DNA of 64,000 nucleotides, from positions 186,001-250,000 of the forward strand of contig NZ_CP133656.1 of NCBI RefSeq assembly GCF_036885195.1. Direction: 5' to 3'. The notes beneath the pieces are model-generated. The model saw only the letters and a program-made list of their open reading frames with translations. It was not told the origin of the DNA and did no database searches. The translations under genes were made by a program, and so were the position numbers. Source of the stretch: Pectobacterium cacticida (GTDB lineage Bacteria > Pseudomonadota > Gammaproteobacteria > Enterobacterales > Enterobacteriaceae). Positions 27,501 to 33,966 of this stretch are shown here, one piece after another; position 1 is the first letter of the stretch, and each line of letters starts with the position of its first letter.

Positions 27501-29147
27501 GGTAGGCGGTGGGGTAAGCGGGACGGTGAAACTGCCGTCTTCGCCGACGTCAACGCTGCCGAGGTTGTTGCCGTCGGCGTCAGTGACGGTGACGGTGCTG
27601 CCGGGCTCGGCGTTACCGCTGACGGTGGTGCCATCTCCGGCCACCGCCAGATCGGTCGGCACGTCTGGCGCGGTGGTGTCCGGTGCGGTGACGGTAGTCG
27701 GAGGCGAAGCATTGCCCGCAGCATCGCTGACGATTACGGTGATCGATTCGCCATTGGTGGGCGGTGGGTTGAGTGGAACGGTGAAACTGCCGTCCTCACC
27801 GACTTCAACGCTGCCGAGGTTGTTGCCGTCGCCATCGGTCACAGTCACGGTGCTGCCGGGCTCGGCGTTACCGCTGATGGCGGTGCCATCTCCGGCGACC
27901 GCCAGATCGGTCGGGGTATCCGGCGCGGTGGTGTCCGGTGCGGTGACGGTAGTCGGAGGCGAAGCATTGCCCGCAGCATCGCTAACGATAACGGTGATCG
28001 ATTCGCCGTTGGTGGGCGGTGGGTTGAGCGGGATGGTGAAGCTGCCGTCTTCGCCGACCTCAACGCTGCCGAGATTGTTGCCGCCGCCATCGGTCACAGT
28101 CACGGTGCTGCCGGGTTCAGCGTTACCGCTGATGGCGGTGCCGTCTCCGGCCACTGCCAGATTGGTCGGCGCGTCTGGCGCGGTGGTGTCCGGTGCGGTG
28201 ATCGTCGTCGATGATGAGTTACCTGCCGCATCGCTGACGATTACGGTGATCGATTCGCCGTTGGTGGGCGGTGGGTTGAGCGGGACGGTGAAACTGCCGT
28301 CTTCGCCGACTTCGACGCTGCCAAGGGTGTTGCCGCCGCCATCGGTCACAGTCACGGTGCTGCCGGGTTCAGCGTTACCGCTGATGGCGGTGCCGTCTCC
28401 GGCCACTGCCAGATTGGTCGGCGCGTCTGGCGCGGTGGTGTCCGGTGCGGTGATCGTCGTCGATGATGAGTTACCTGCCGCATCGCTGACGATTACGGTG
28501 ATCGATTCGCCGTTGGTGGGCGGTGGGTTGAGCGGGACGGTGAAACTGCCGTCTTCGCCGACTTCGACGCTGCCAAGGGTGTTGCCGCCGCCATCGGTCA
28601 CAGTCACGGTGCTGCCGGGTTCAGCGTTACCGCTGATGGCGGTGCCGTCTCCGGCCACCGCCAGATCGGCGGGTGCATTAGGGGCAGTGGGTGAGGACGT
28701 CTCATGCCTATTGTTACCGCCGCCGGATGCCAGGGCGATAACGCCACCGGTGAGGCCGGCCAGTGCGCCCAATCCCATCCATAAGTTGGAAAAGCCGCCA
28801 CCTTCTGCTTCCGCGTACCCGGACATAATGTCATCGAGACTGGTAATCGCTTCAAACTGGGATTGCTCGGCAGGATTTTTTATCCACCAGAGTGCGCCGT
28901 CACTCTCTTCCAGCACTAATTCGCTGGCTCCTTGCTCCCCCGCGGCGTAAAAATTCTTCAGTACAACTCTTTCACCAGAATGCAGTGTTACGACCAAATC
29001 ATTACCCGATCGTGTCATTGAGGCAATATCATTCCGATCGAGCTGGAGTTTTACAATTGAAGGTGAAGATAAAACAATTTCTCCTGTGGGAGTATTAACA
29101 AGAGAAACCTGACCGTTATCTTTTTCAGTAATTGAGATATTGTTCAT
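18591..29147 (-). CDS. bapA: giant BapA-type biofilm adhesin with ~29 Ig-like repeats and type I secretion signal
   Basis: Surface adhesin of 3518 residues. Residues 1-~110 form a BapA-like prefix (LDRNDIASMTRSGNDLVVTL; WWIKNPAE), then a Gly/Ala-rich hydrophobic stretch (GLGALAGLTGGVIALASGG, ~125-143). About 29 Ig-like modules of ~84-86 residues follow (~155-2615), then non-repeat beta-rich domains (EANDNIVELDLTTD; VCBS-like GDYTYTLTDTSS and HYTYTLNAG units). The C-terminal target domain has SLGAGADTLIF, GGNGSDSWTDF and a hydrophobic tail ending NNAIIG. No LapG-type cleavage motif (TAAG) is obvious. GGAGG lies 10 bases before ATG 29147. The type I secretion genes follow in the same operon. 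As in Salmonella BapA it should act in cell aggregation and biofilm; the ligand is unknown. Confidence 0.92.
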   Translation of the reverse strand: MNNISITEKDNGQVSLVNTPTGEIVLSSPSIVKLQLDRNDIASMTRSGNDLVVTLHSGERVVLKNFYAAGEQGASELVLEESDGALWWIKNPAEQSQFEAITSLDDIMSGYAEAEGGGFSNLWMGLGALAGLTGGVIALASGGGNNRHETSSPTAPNAPADLAVAGDGTAISGNAEPGSTVTVTDGGGNTLGSVEVGEDGSFTVPLNPPPTNGESITVIVSDAAGNSSSTTITAPDTTAPDAPTNLAVAGDGTAISGNAEPGSTVTVTDGGGNTLGSVEVGEDGSFTVPLNPPPTNGESITVIVSDAAGNSSSTTITAPDTTAPDAPTNLAVAGDGTAISGNAEPGSTVTVTDGGGNNLGSVEVGEDGSFTIPLNPPPTNGESITVIVSDAAGNASPPTTVTAPDTTAPDTPTDLAVAGDGTAISGNAEPGSTVTVTDGDGNNLGSVEVGEDGSFTVPLNPPPTNGESITVIVSDAAGNASPPTTVTAPDTTAPDVPTDLAVAGDGTTVSGNAEPGSTVTVTDADGNNLGSVDVGEDGSFTVPLTPPPTNGESLTVIVSDAAGNSSSTTITAPDITAPDAPTNLVVAEDGTAVSGNAEPGSTVTLTDASDNIIGSAVVDADGSFTISLTPALLNGESITATATDAADNVSAPTTTAAPDITAPNAPTDLAVAGDGTAISGNAEPGSTVTVTDGGGNTLGSVEVGEDGSFTVPLNPPPTNGESLTVIVSDAAGNSSSTTITAPDTTAPDAPTNLAVAGDGTAISGNAEPGSTVTVTDGGGNNLGSVEVGEDGSFTVPLNPPPTNGESLTVIISDATGNASPPTTVTAPDTTAPDAPTDLAVAGDGTTVSGNAEPGSTVTVTDGSGNTLGSVEVGEDGSFTVPLNPPPTNGESLTVIVSDAASNSSSTTITAPDITAPDAPTDLAVAGDGTAVSGNAEPGSTVTVTDGGGNNLGSVDVGEDGSFTVPLTPPPTNGESLTVIVSDAAGNSSSTTITAPDITAPDAPTNLVVAEDGTAVSGNAEPGSTVTVTDGGGNTLGSVDVGENGSFTVPLNPPPTNGESLTVIVSDAAGNTSPPTTVTAPDTTAPDAPHAYISEDGLTISGTAEAGSTVNVTLPDGSTLDATAADDGTWSRSLPETLNAGQQLNVTATDNAGNTSTPVTVTVPDTSLPDTTPPDAPEAAVSADGLTVSGNAEPGSTITITLPGGDTVETSADAFGRYTVELPAALLNGESLTVTATDAAGNVSAPTTAIAPDTTAPDAPTDLAVVGDGTAISGNAEPGSTVTVTDGGGNTLGSVEVGEDGSFTVPLNPPLTNGETVTATATDTAGNTSLPTTVTAPDTTAPDAPHAYISEDGLTISGTAEAGSTVNVTLPDGSTLDATAADDGTWSLSLPVTLNAGQQLTVTATDNAGNTSTSVTVTVPDTTLPDTTPPDAPEAAVSADGLTVSGNAEPGSTVTITLPGGDTVETSADAFGRYTVELPAALLNGESLTVTATDAAGNVSAPTTVTAPDTTAPDAPHAYISEDGLTISGTAEAGSTVNVTLPDGSTLDITAADDGTWSLSLPVTLNAGQQLTVTATDNAGNTSTSVTVTVPDTSLPDTTPPDAPEAAVSVDGLTVSGNAEPGSTITITLPDGTRMETSADAFGRYTVELPAALLNGESLTVTATDAAGNVSAPTTAIAPDTTAPDVPTNLVVAEDGTTVSGNAEPGSTVTVTDGGGNTLGSVEVGEDGSFTVPLNPPPTNGESLTVIVSDAAGNSSSTTVTAPDITAPDAPTNLVVAEDGTAVSGNAEPGSTVTLTDASDNIIGSAVVDADGSFTISLTPALLNGESITATATDAADNVSAPTTTAAPDITAPNAPTDLAVAEDGTAISGNAEPGSTVTVTDGGGTTLGSAVANADGSFSVPLTPPAANGEVLTVTATDAAGNISVSINTTAPDITAPDAPTNLVVAEDGTAVSGNTEPGSTVTLTDASDNIIGSAAVDADGSFTISLTPALLNGESLTVTATDAAGNVSAPTTVAAPDITAPDAPTDLAVAGDGTAVSGNAEPGSTVTVTDANGTTLGSAVANADGSFTVPLTPPAANGEVLTITATDAAGNISESINTTAPDITAPDAPTNLVVAEDGTAVSGNAEPGSTVTLTDASDNIIGSAAVDADGSFTISLTPALLNGESITATATDAADNVSAPATTAAPDITAPNAPTVLTVAGDGTAVSGNAEPGSTVTVTDASDNILGSAAANADGSFTVPLTPPAANGESLTVTATDAAGNASAPTTATAPDITAPDAPHAYISEDGLTISGTAEAGSTVNVTLPDGSTLDITAADDGTWSLSLPVTLNAGQQLTVTATDNAGNTSTSVTVTVPDTSLPDTTPPDAPEAAVSADGLTVSGDAEPDSNITITLPDGTRMETSADAFGRYTVELPAALLNGESLTVTATDAAGNVSAPTTVTAPDTTAPDAPTDLAVAGDGTAVSGNAEPGSTVTVTDASDNILGSAVVNEDGSFTISLTPALLNGESITATATDAAGNVSAPTTTTAPDITAPDAPANLAIAEDGTTVSGNAEPGSTVTVTDASDNILGSAVVDADGSFSVPLTPPPTNGESLTITATDAADNVSPPATITAPVVILEANDNIVELDLTTDAAITTESYSDWGILVVGALGNLLSLLGDNNAQVTFTIDDGATADVALEASATGGVLSLLNSMGVIVQQYNEDTSAWNTVINTAEPQWASLLTIGTNSIALNVEDLDGGTYRALAYNTTLLAIGSYTAINATVTQTAPGAIEGETSVSGNVITDVDPEHGADVTPSGTVLTQVVNAAGDVTVIDQDGTIVQGTYGTLSINQDGDYTYTLTDTSSAVLSKTDSFSYTLSANGVTVSADLIIELGEQPAVPGNVVATDNDASIVFDTTVTAIDNGASAQSGFTLLNIGLGDVLNVGILDDIANPIIFDVEDGTTRTMTLQAEVGGLSLVANFNLHIYKFNAATQQYELHREEIDWLRATAFTGESDELTLTLDGGQYLFLLDTASGLTAVTGYTLHILEDHVYTVESVSASTSGNVMEDDIAPADSVVSMVNGVAIAAEGTTEITGAYGVLAIDALGHYTYTLNAGIGADGITAPDSFVYTVRAPDGETDSGTLNIHLSSSPLTAVDDSVALATTAAQVEGSYSDNNAGSISWDSALWSSTAGSGSGTISVAENTAVKGAAITFNVSTLSAGTVTIDWTLSSSSGEVVDSGTLSSGALNRTVTVPLRSDVELAAGDYTLDIEGSVGPLSVSTITITASVAGTSVQLDNFQTAANVADVEGNIFDGSGSENNAADQLVSVETALSITDVNGTVTTLDPYVTSDATATVAGHYGVLTLNIGGSYRYALNDNVALEDIIQKETFDYTLTADNGETANATLTIDLALQVNGTRHDDIATSSAYDDTFSLGAGADTLIFNLLDDADTTGGNGSDSWTDFSLAEGDRIDISQLLQGWDGSAANAGDWISVESVNGNTVISIDRDGQGSAFSSTELITLQSTQITLDELLENNAIIG
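21305..28685 (-). repeat. tandem ~255-bp Ig-like module array inside bapA
   Basis: About 29 tandem modules, average 255 bp, each starting TAPDAP or TPPDAP and holding SGNAEPGSTVTVTD. Three types alternate: a 'LAVAGDGT' type, a 'HAYISEDGL' type (4 copies) and an 'EAAVSADGL' type (4 copies, always directly after HAY). Adjacent copies 28201-28452 and 28453-~28660 are identical for about 208 bp. Larger blocks of ~450 bp also recur (around 21877-22327 and 24157-24607). Such DNA favours copy-number change by recombination and assembly error. Confidence 0.9.
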
Positions 29148-30045
29148 TTAGCATGTACCTCCGATCGGGAATAGGGAATATCTTCGATATATAAACTCGA
29201 TGAGAATTAAATGGCTTTTCGGGGTAGAACATACCGTGAATAAAATAATCAAATCTGATTTATTAAGGATATTCACACAGAGCGATTTCTTTGTGCGACG
29301 GTATGTTAGGATCTAAAAATAATAATTGTAATGAATGCATTTAGACTCCGAAGGTATTATTTATACAAAAATTAAGAGTGAGGAGAAATTCGTCACAGCT
29401 CAATGATAATATTTAAACGTAAATATCACCTTCAATAACATGCCCTCCCCTATTAGATACTTGTAATATTTGGGATTATTGTGAATTTAATATTCTTTAC
29501 ATAAATACAAATCCATCTCTAAGCTTCAGGTGGGGATAGTTCTGCATTTATTGGGTAATCAGTTTATTTGCAACATAGATAAAGCGCCAAACTAATGCTC
29601 TAGGCAGAAGCATTTTAATAAACGCGAATGTTTGCAATATAACGTAGACGCTTTTAGATAGACATGATTATTGCAACCTGTGAAAATTTTACTTAGTTAA
29701 TTAATTAGCACATGACATGGAAAACACAAGAAATGTACATAAGATTTTTCCAGAAAAAGTGCCAATCATATTGCCATCAACATTTTTTTTAAAATATATT
29801 CAATGAGATATCATGCGTTATCACCATGTTAATATTAATTTAGCGTTGATCGCATCGCTTGTTACTCTTGCCTAAAACATTAAGCATTTTTTAGGATTAA
29901 TCCTATTTTTATCGTATGAGTCGGTTAAAAATCCCCATAACGTGTAAGGGATACCGCTTTGGTCACTGTAGAAGGGGGAGGCTGAGCTGTTGCATTTTAT
30001 CGCGTATGCTGCCTCCCGTTAAAACATCACCTGTATTGAGTGGCA
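29148..30045. promoter_or_regulatory. ~900-bp AT-rich non-coding region upstream of bapA
   Basis: No credible gene lies here. The region is much more AT-rich than its surroundings and separates bapA from map. It should hold the bapA promoter. A perfect 14-bp palindrome TAGGATTAATCCTA lies at 29892-29905, flanked by T runs. I could not place a promoter with confidence. The length and base composition suit a heavily regulated, possibly H-NS-silenced, adhesin promoter (inference). Confidence 0.5.
29976..30017 (-). terminator. long hairpin after map
   Basis: GGGAGGC (29976-29982) pairs with GCCTCCC (30011-30017), with inner GCAT/ATGC pairing. On the minus strand it follows map and is followed by CCCTTCT. 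The T tract is weak, so function as a terminator is only likely. Confidence 0.4.
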
Positions 30046-30825
30046 CTAACCGGGAACCTGTTCCCCTTTTCTCAGCGTTAGCACCTCAACGCCTTGCGCG
30101 GTGACGGCCACGGTATGCTCCCATTGCGCCGAGAGTTTCTTATCGCGAGTCACCACCGTCCAGCCGTCTTTTTTGGTCTTAACCCGGTGGTCACCCTGGT
30201 TGACCATTGGCTCAATAGTGAAAACCATCCCTTCCTTAAGCACAACGCCTGTGCCCGGTTTTCCGTAATGCAATACCTGCGGATCCTCATGCATCTCTCT
30301 ACCCACGCCGTGACCACAATATTCCCTGACGACACTATAACCATTGGCCTCGACATAAGATTGGATGGCGTAACCAATATCGCCCAACGTGGCGCCGGGT
30401 TTAACTGCTTTAATCCCTTTCCACATGGCCTCATATGTTTTCTTCACTAATCGCCGGGCCAGGGGTGAAACATCGCCAATCAAATACATTTTGCTAGAGT
30501 CGGCAATCAACCCTCCCTTTTCCAGCGTAATATCGACGTTAACGATCATGCCTGATTTCAGATGTTCCGTTTCTTTGGGCATACCGTGGCAAACGACATC
30601 ATTAATCGATGTGTTTAATACATAAGGGAAATCATATTGCCCTTTGCTAGCAGGTCGTGAATGTAATTGGTTGGTAATAAAATCTTCAACCCGGTCATTG
30701 ATTGCCATAGTGGTTATCCCTGGCTGAATAAACGCGTCCAGCATATCGAAAACGCTAGCCAGCAATTCCCCCGCGTAACGTTGTCTGGTCAGTTCATCGG
30801 CAGTTTTAATGGGAATCGATAGCAT
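30046..30825 (-). CDS. map: type I methionine aminopeptidase, second-copy type paired with ParD-like protein
   Basis: Cytoplasmic dimetal aminopeptidase removing N-terminal Met, 259 residues. All five metal ligands of the E. coli enzyme have equivalents: VNVD, IADSSK, CGHGVG, FTIEPM and AQWEHT; the His of VCHGMP is also present. So it should be active. The sequence departs from housekeeping Map (rpsB-linked in E. coli), for example GREMHEDPQVLHYG, and it is joined to a ParD-like gene whose end overlaps its start by 20 bp. It is therefore likely an additional MetAP; the housekeeping copy would lie elsewhere. Confidence 0.88.
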   Translation of the reverse strand: MLSIPIKTADELTRQRYAGELLASVFDMLDAFIQPGITTMAINDRVEDFITNQLHSRPASKGQYDFPYVLNTSINDVVCHGMPKETEHLKSGMIVNVDITLEKGGLIADSSKMYLIGDVSPLARRLVKKTYEAMWKGIKAVKPGATLGDIGYAIQSYVEANGYSVVREYCGHGVGREMHEDPQVLHYGKPGTGVVLKEGMVFTIEPMVNQGDHRVKTKKDGWTVVTRDKKLSAQWEHTVAVTAQGVEVLTLRKGEQVPG

Positions 30826-31024
30826 TAATCACCTCCAGTAAGCGATCGGAACCTGATTTCAACATCAATAGCTTAATTTGCTGATAATTAAGCTCGGGAT
30901 AGAGCTCGCTCATCATGCCAATGCGGATCCAATATTCCGCTTGCGCGTTTACCGAGCGCGACATCGCCTTACTGGCATCACGAATATCGTCATGCAGCAA
31001 GTCTGAAATTTTTACAATTCCCAT
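30806..31024 (-). CDS. ParD-like antitoxin-family protein
   Basis: Small 72-residue protein of the ParD-like family. The N-terminal MGIVKISDLLHDDIRDASKA followed by a helix (NAQAEYWIRIGMMSEL) suggests a ribbon-helix-helix DNA-binding fold. It overlaps the downstream map by 20 bp and so is translationally coupled to it. Two palindromes lie 19-51 bp upstream of its start, as expected for an autoregulated antitoxin-like repressor. No ParE toxin is present; the position of the toxin is occupied by a methionine aminopeptidase. Function beyond DNA binding is unknown. Confidence 0.75.
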   Translation of the reverse strand: MGIVKISDLLHDDIRDASKAMSRSVNAQAEYWIRIGMMSELYPELNYQQIKLLMLKSGSDRLLEVINAIDSH

Positions 31025-31042
31025 TTATACCTACCACTACGT

Positions 31043-31075
31043 TTCATATATGAACCATATAATCGCGCTATATGG
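31043..31075. promoter_or_regulatory. adjacent palindromes upstream of the ParD-like/map operon
   Basis: TTCATATATGAA (31043-31054) is a perfect 12-bp palindrome. Directly beside it CCATATA-N7-TATATGG (31055-31075) is a perfect inverted repeat. Together they cover the likely promoter of the ParD-like gene (ATTATA on the minus strand inside the second repeat). Likely operator for autorepression. The remaining 31076-31364 holds no gene. Confidence 0.5.
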
Positions 31076-31364
31076 ATGGCGCGTCCAGTTTACTTATCGC
31101 GAACATATCGTCACAAGGTCGTGCTAGCCGGAAAATGTCACTTATCTGGTTAAAGTGGGAGTTATGCGGGTAAGTACAACGGTTATGATGTGTCGAGATA
31201 GAGCGAGAGACTAAAGGGGGGAGGTCATCAATGATGCTAATGTGGGCTGACAAAACTGACGGGTAATTTTCTCCACAGTCGCTGATTATCTTAAGACACT
31301 AACGGCACCCGTGACACTTTATCAGTTCATTGTCGTTGGCCGTGTATGTCCTGTTATTAATAAA

Positions 31365-31390
31365 TATAACGCGCCCGAAGGCGCGTTATA
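31365..31390 (-). terminator. raiA terminator
   Basis: TATAACGCGCC-CGAA-GGCGCGTTATA, a perfect 11-bp stem with a CGAA loop, 22 bp after the raiA stop. On the minus strand TTTATTAATAA follows. Confidence 0.8.
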
Positions 31391-31412
31391 TTGAGATTAA
31401 AGGGGAACAGAG

Positions 31413-31751
31413 TTATTCCTCTTGGGTTGGCTGAAGATTAACTTCTTTGACGCTAACGGCCGCTCGTCTGGCTTCACCTTTATGTTGGAGTTTATCTAAC
31501 TGGCGTTCGAGCTTCGTAATTAATTCGTTGATAGCGGCGTACATATCGTCATGTTTAGCGCTAGCAACCAACGGCCCATTCGGCGTACCGATTGTGGCAT
31601 CCGCGACAAAACCCTGAGGTTCTTTTGACAAAATAATATGTGGATTGATCAGTTGGGTTTGCCACTTATCCAACTTAGAAAGACGGTCTTCGACATGTTG
31701 ACGAATTGCGGGGGTGATGTCCATTTGTTTACTGGTAATATTCATAGTCAT
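31413..31751 (-). CDS. raiA: ribosome-associated inhibitor RaiA (YfiA)
   Basis: Stationary-phase/cold ribosome inactivation factor of 112 residues (E. coli 113). It binds the 30S decoding region and blocks tRNA entry. The start MTMNITSKQMDITPAI and the HDDMYAAINELITKLERQLDK helix are near identical to E. coli as I remember it. It has its own terminator at 31365-31390. Upstream lies a long inverted repeat containing a CRP-like site (31809-31855). Genome order bamD-raiA is as in E. coli. Confidence 0.95.
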   Translation of the reverse strand: MTMNITSKQMDITPAIRQHVEDRLSKLDKWQTQLINPHIILSKEPQGFVADATIGTPNGPLVASAKHDDMYAAINELITKLERQLDKLQHKGEARRAAVSVKEVNLQPTQEE

Positions 31752-31808
31752 ATAAACCTACCTCTCTGCCTATTTCCGTCTTGGATAAATTTAGCATACA
31801 GTGAGTTA

Positions 31809-31855
31809 TGACAAAAAGTGTGATGTTGATCATTTTTTTTAGTCACTTTTTGTCA
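31809..31855. promoter_or_regulatory. 12-bp inverted repeat flanking a CRP-like site upstream of raiA
   Basis: TGACAAAAAGTG (31809-31820) and CACTTTTTGTCA (31844-31855) are perfect inverted arms with a 23-nt spacer. Inside, TGTGATGTTGATCATT (31819-31834) matches the CRP consensus at 8 of 10 bases. It lies 58-104 bp before the raiA start. The rest of 31752-32077 holds the bamD terminator and no gene. Confidence 0.5.
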
Positions 31856-32025
31856 AGAAAGTACGAATTGTGAGGCGCATCGGGAATAGGGGAGAACGGC
31901 TTGAGCAAGCCTTCGGCCTGTGTCATTATCGAAAAGATGTATTGGCGTTACTGCGCTGCCGATTCCCGCCAGGCATGATTTCGCCCATTGGCGCACAATG
32001 AATCGATCAATCTACCGATCTATAA

Positions 32026-32051
32026 AAGACGGCAACTGAAATCGCCGTCTT
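32026..32051 (-). terminator. bamD terminator
   Basis: AAGACGGC (32026-32033) and GCCGTCTT (32044-32051) form a perfect 8-bp stem with a 10-nt loop. On the minus strand the stem ends in TTTTATAG. Confidence 0.8.
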
Positions 32052-32077
32052 ATTTCCAGATATCACTAATTGATTCT

Positions 32078-32812
32078 TTACGCCGGATTGGCAGCGATGA
32101 TTTTGGCCACTTTGTCTGCTTGCGCGGCTAACTGTAACTCACGGTAAGCATTTTCCATCAACGGCAAAGCATTTTTTGTTGCCTGAGTGTCGGGGTAGTC
32201 ACGCAGCATTTGCTCGACACGATTAACTACTGCCACATAAGCGCCGCGTTTCGTGTAGTATTGCGCGACAGAGAGTTCATATTTAGCCAAGCGCTCTTTA
32301 AGATAGACTAAACGTTTGTTTGCGTCAGCAGCGTATTGACTGTTCGGATACCCTTGAATGAGTCTGCTGAAATCCCGAAACGCGGTGCGCGCATATTGCG
32401 GGTCGCGATCGGAACGATCGACACCGAAAAAGCCCTGCAATGCGCTATCGTCCAGCGCCATGTCGGTAAGGCCACGCATGTATAGGACATAATCCACGTT
32501 CGGATGCGTTGGGTTAAGCCGTAGAAAACGGTCGATCGACGCTTGAGCTAATGGCAGTTCTGCGGATTTGTAATAGGCATAGATCAAATCCAGCTGGACT
32601 TGCTGCGAATAGGGGCCAAACGGATATCGGTTATCCAGTGCTTCCAACTGTGTGATAGCAGCGCTAAAGTTGCCATCCTGCAGTTTTTGCTGAGCATTAG
32701 CATAGATTTCAGATGGCGGACTATCAGGAACCGCATCTTTGGAATTGCTGGAGCAACCTGCAAGCGCCAGGCTCAACGTGGCGGCCGCCGCCAGATATTT
32801 CATACGCGTCAT
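32078..32812 (-). CDS. bamD: outer membrane assembly lipoprotein BamD
   Basis: Essential lipoprotein of the BAM complex that folds beta-barrel proteins, 244 residues. The lipoprotein signal ends in LALAGC (lipobox; Cys 20), followed by TPR-like helical repeats starting PPSEIYANAQQKLQDGNFSAAI. Length and order (divergent from rluD, followed by raiA) match E. coli yfiO. Own terminator at 32026-32051. Confidence 0.95.
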   Translation of the reverse strand: MTRMKYLAAAATLSLALAGCSSNSKDAVPDSPPSEIYANAQQKLQDGNFSAAITQLEALDNRYPFGPYSQQVQLDLIYAYYKSAELPLAQASIDRFLRLNPTHPNVDYVLYMRGLTDMALDDSALQGFFGVDRSDRDPQYARTAFRDFSRLIQGYPNSQYAADANKRLVYLKERLAKYELSVAQYYTKRGAYVAVVNRVEQMLRDYPDTQATKNALPLMENAYRELQLAAQADKVAKIIAANPA

Positions 32813-32946
32813 GACGTTTTGATTATCCTCAGAATGTTATTCCGGGAGACTGTCCGTTAAGCTCCCGATGTAGACCAGCTACAATAGTACATTATTTTAA
32901 ACGGCGTCGCCGTCAAAACCCAACGTTAACGAAGAAGCTGCATAAC

Positions 32947-33912
32947 ATGGCACAACAAGTACAACTCACCGCAACGGTGACCGAATCTCAACTCGGACAA
33001 CGTTTAGATCAGGCTTTGGCCGAATTGTTCCCTGATTATTCACGATCTCGCATAAAAGAGTGGATTCTTGAGAACCGAGTACAGATTAACGGCAATGTCA
33101 CCAATATGCCAAAAGAGAAAGTACTTGGTGGTGAATTCGTAGCAATTGATGCGTTGATTGAAGAAGAGGTTCGTTGGGAAGCCCAGGATATCAAGTTAGA
33201 TATTGTGTATGAAGATCAAGATATTCTGGTTATCAATAAACCTAGGAATCTGGTGGTTCATCCTGGCGCGGGTAACCCGGATGGCACGATATTAAATGCC
33301 TTGTTACATTATTATCCTGCTATCGCTGATGTGCCGCGTGCCGGGATTGTGCATCGACTTGATAAAGATACCACCGGCCTTATGGTCGTCGCTAAAACCG
33401 TCCCCGCCCAGACGCGTTTAGTGGAGACGTTACAAGCGCGCGAAATTACCCGGGAGTATGAAGCTGTCGCGATTGGTTCTATGACAGCCGGTGGCATGGT
33501 CGATCAGCCTATCGCGCGCCATGCGACTAAACGTACTCATATGGCGGTACATCCGATGGGTAAGCCCGCGGTAACACATTATCGCATCATGGAGCATTTT
33601 CGTGCGCATACGCGGTTACGGTTGCGGCTGGAAACGGGGCGCACCCATCAGATTCGCGTGCATATGGCGCACATTAACCATCCTCTTGTTGGCGATCCCC
33701 TGTACGGTGGACGTCCTCGCCCGCCTAAAGGAGCCTCTGAGGAACTTATTACCATGCTGCGAGGGTTCGATCGCCAGGCTCTGCACGCAACTATGTTACG
33801 TCTATACCATCCTATTACTGGCATTCACATGGAATGGCATGCGGAATTGCCGCAAGATATGGTCGATCTGGTTGACGCGCTGAAAGCGGATACAGAAGCG
33901 TTTCAGGATTAA
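32947..33912 (+). CDS. rluD: 23S rRNA pseudouridine(1911/1915/1917) synthase RluD
   Basis: Pseudouridine synthase of 321 residues with an N-terminal S4 domain (residues ~18-75, RLDQALAELFPDYSRSRIKEW) and the catalytic motif HRLDKDTTGLMVV. The catalytic Asp falls at residue 139, the E. coli position. It modifies helix 69 of 23S rRNA. It is divergent from bamD and followed by pgeF 54 bp on, the same order as E. coli (rluD-yfiH-clpB). Confidence 0.95.
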   Translation: MAQQVQLTATVTESQLGQRLDQALAELFPDYSRSRIKEWILENRVQINGNVTNMPKEKVLGGEFVAIDALIEEEVRWEAQDIKLDIVYEDQDILVINKPRNLVVHPGAGNPDGTILNALLHYYPAIADVPRAGIVHRLDKDTTGLMVVAKTVPAQTRLVETLQAREITREYEAVAIGSMTAGGMVDQPIARHATKRTHMAVHPMGKPAVTHYRIMEHFRAHTRLRLRLETGRTHQIRVHMAHINHPLVGDPLYGGRPRPPKGASEELITMLRGFDRQALHATMLRLYHPITGIHMEWHAELPQDMVDLVDALKADTEAFQD

Positions 33913-33966
33913 CGCGACGGGTGATCTTCTAATACGACGAGTGTTGATTTAAAGAGGTGCTTGACC

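Noticed and set aside
22363..28950. Long open frames on the plus strand inside the adhesin gene (up to about 1011 and 618 codons)
   Set aside because: They are antisense to the repeat array and repeat with the same period. Repeats lacking stops in one unit lack them in all, so length is not evidence of coding. No ribosome sites or domains.
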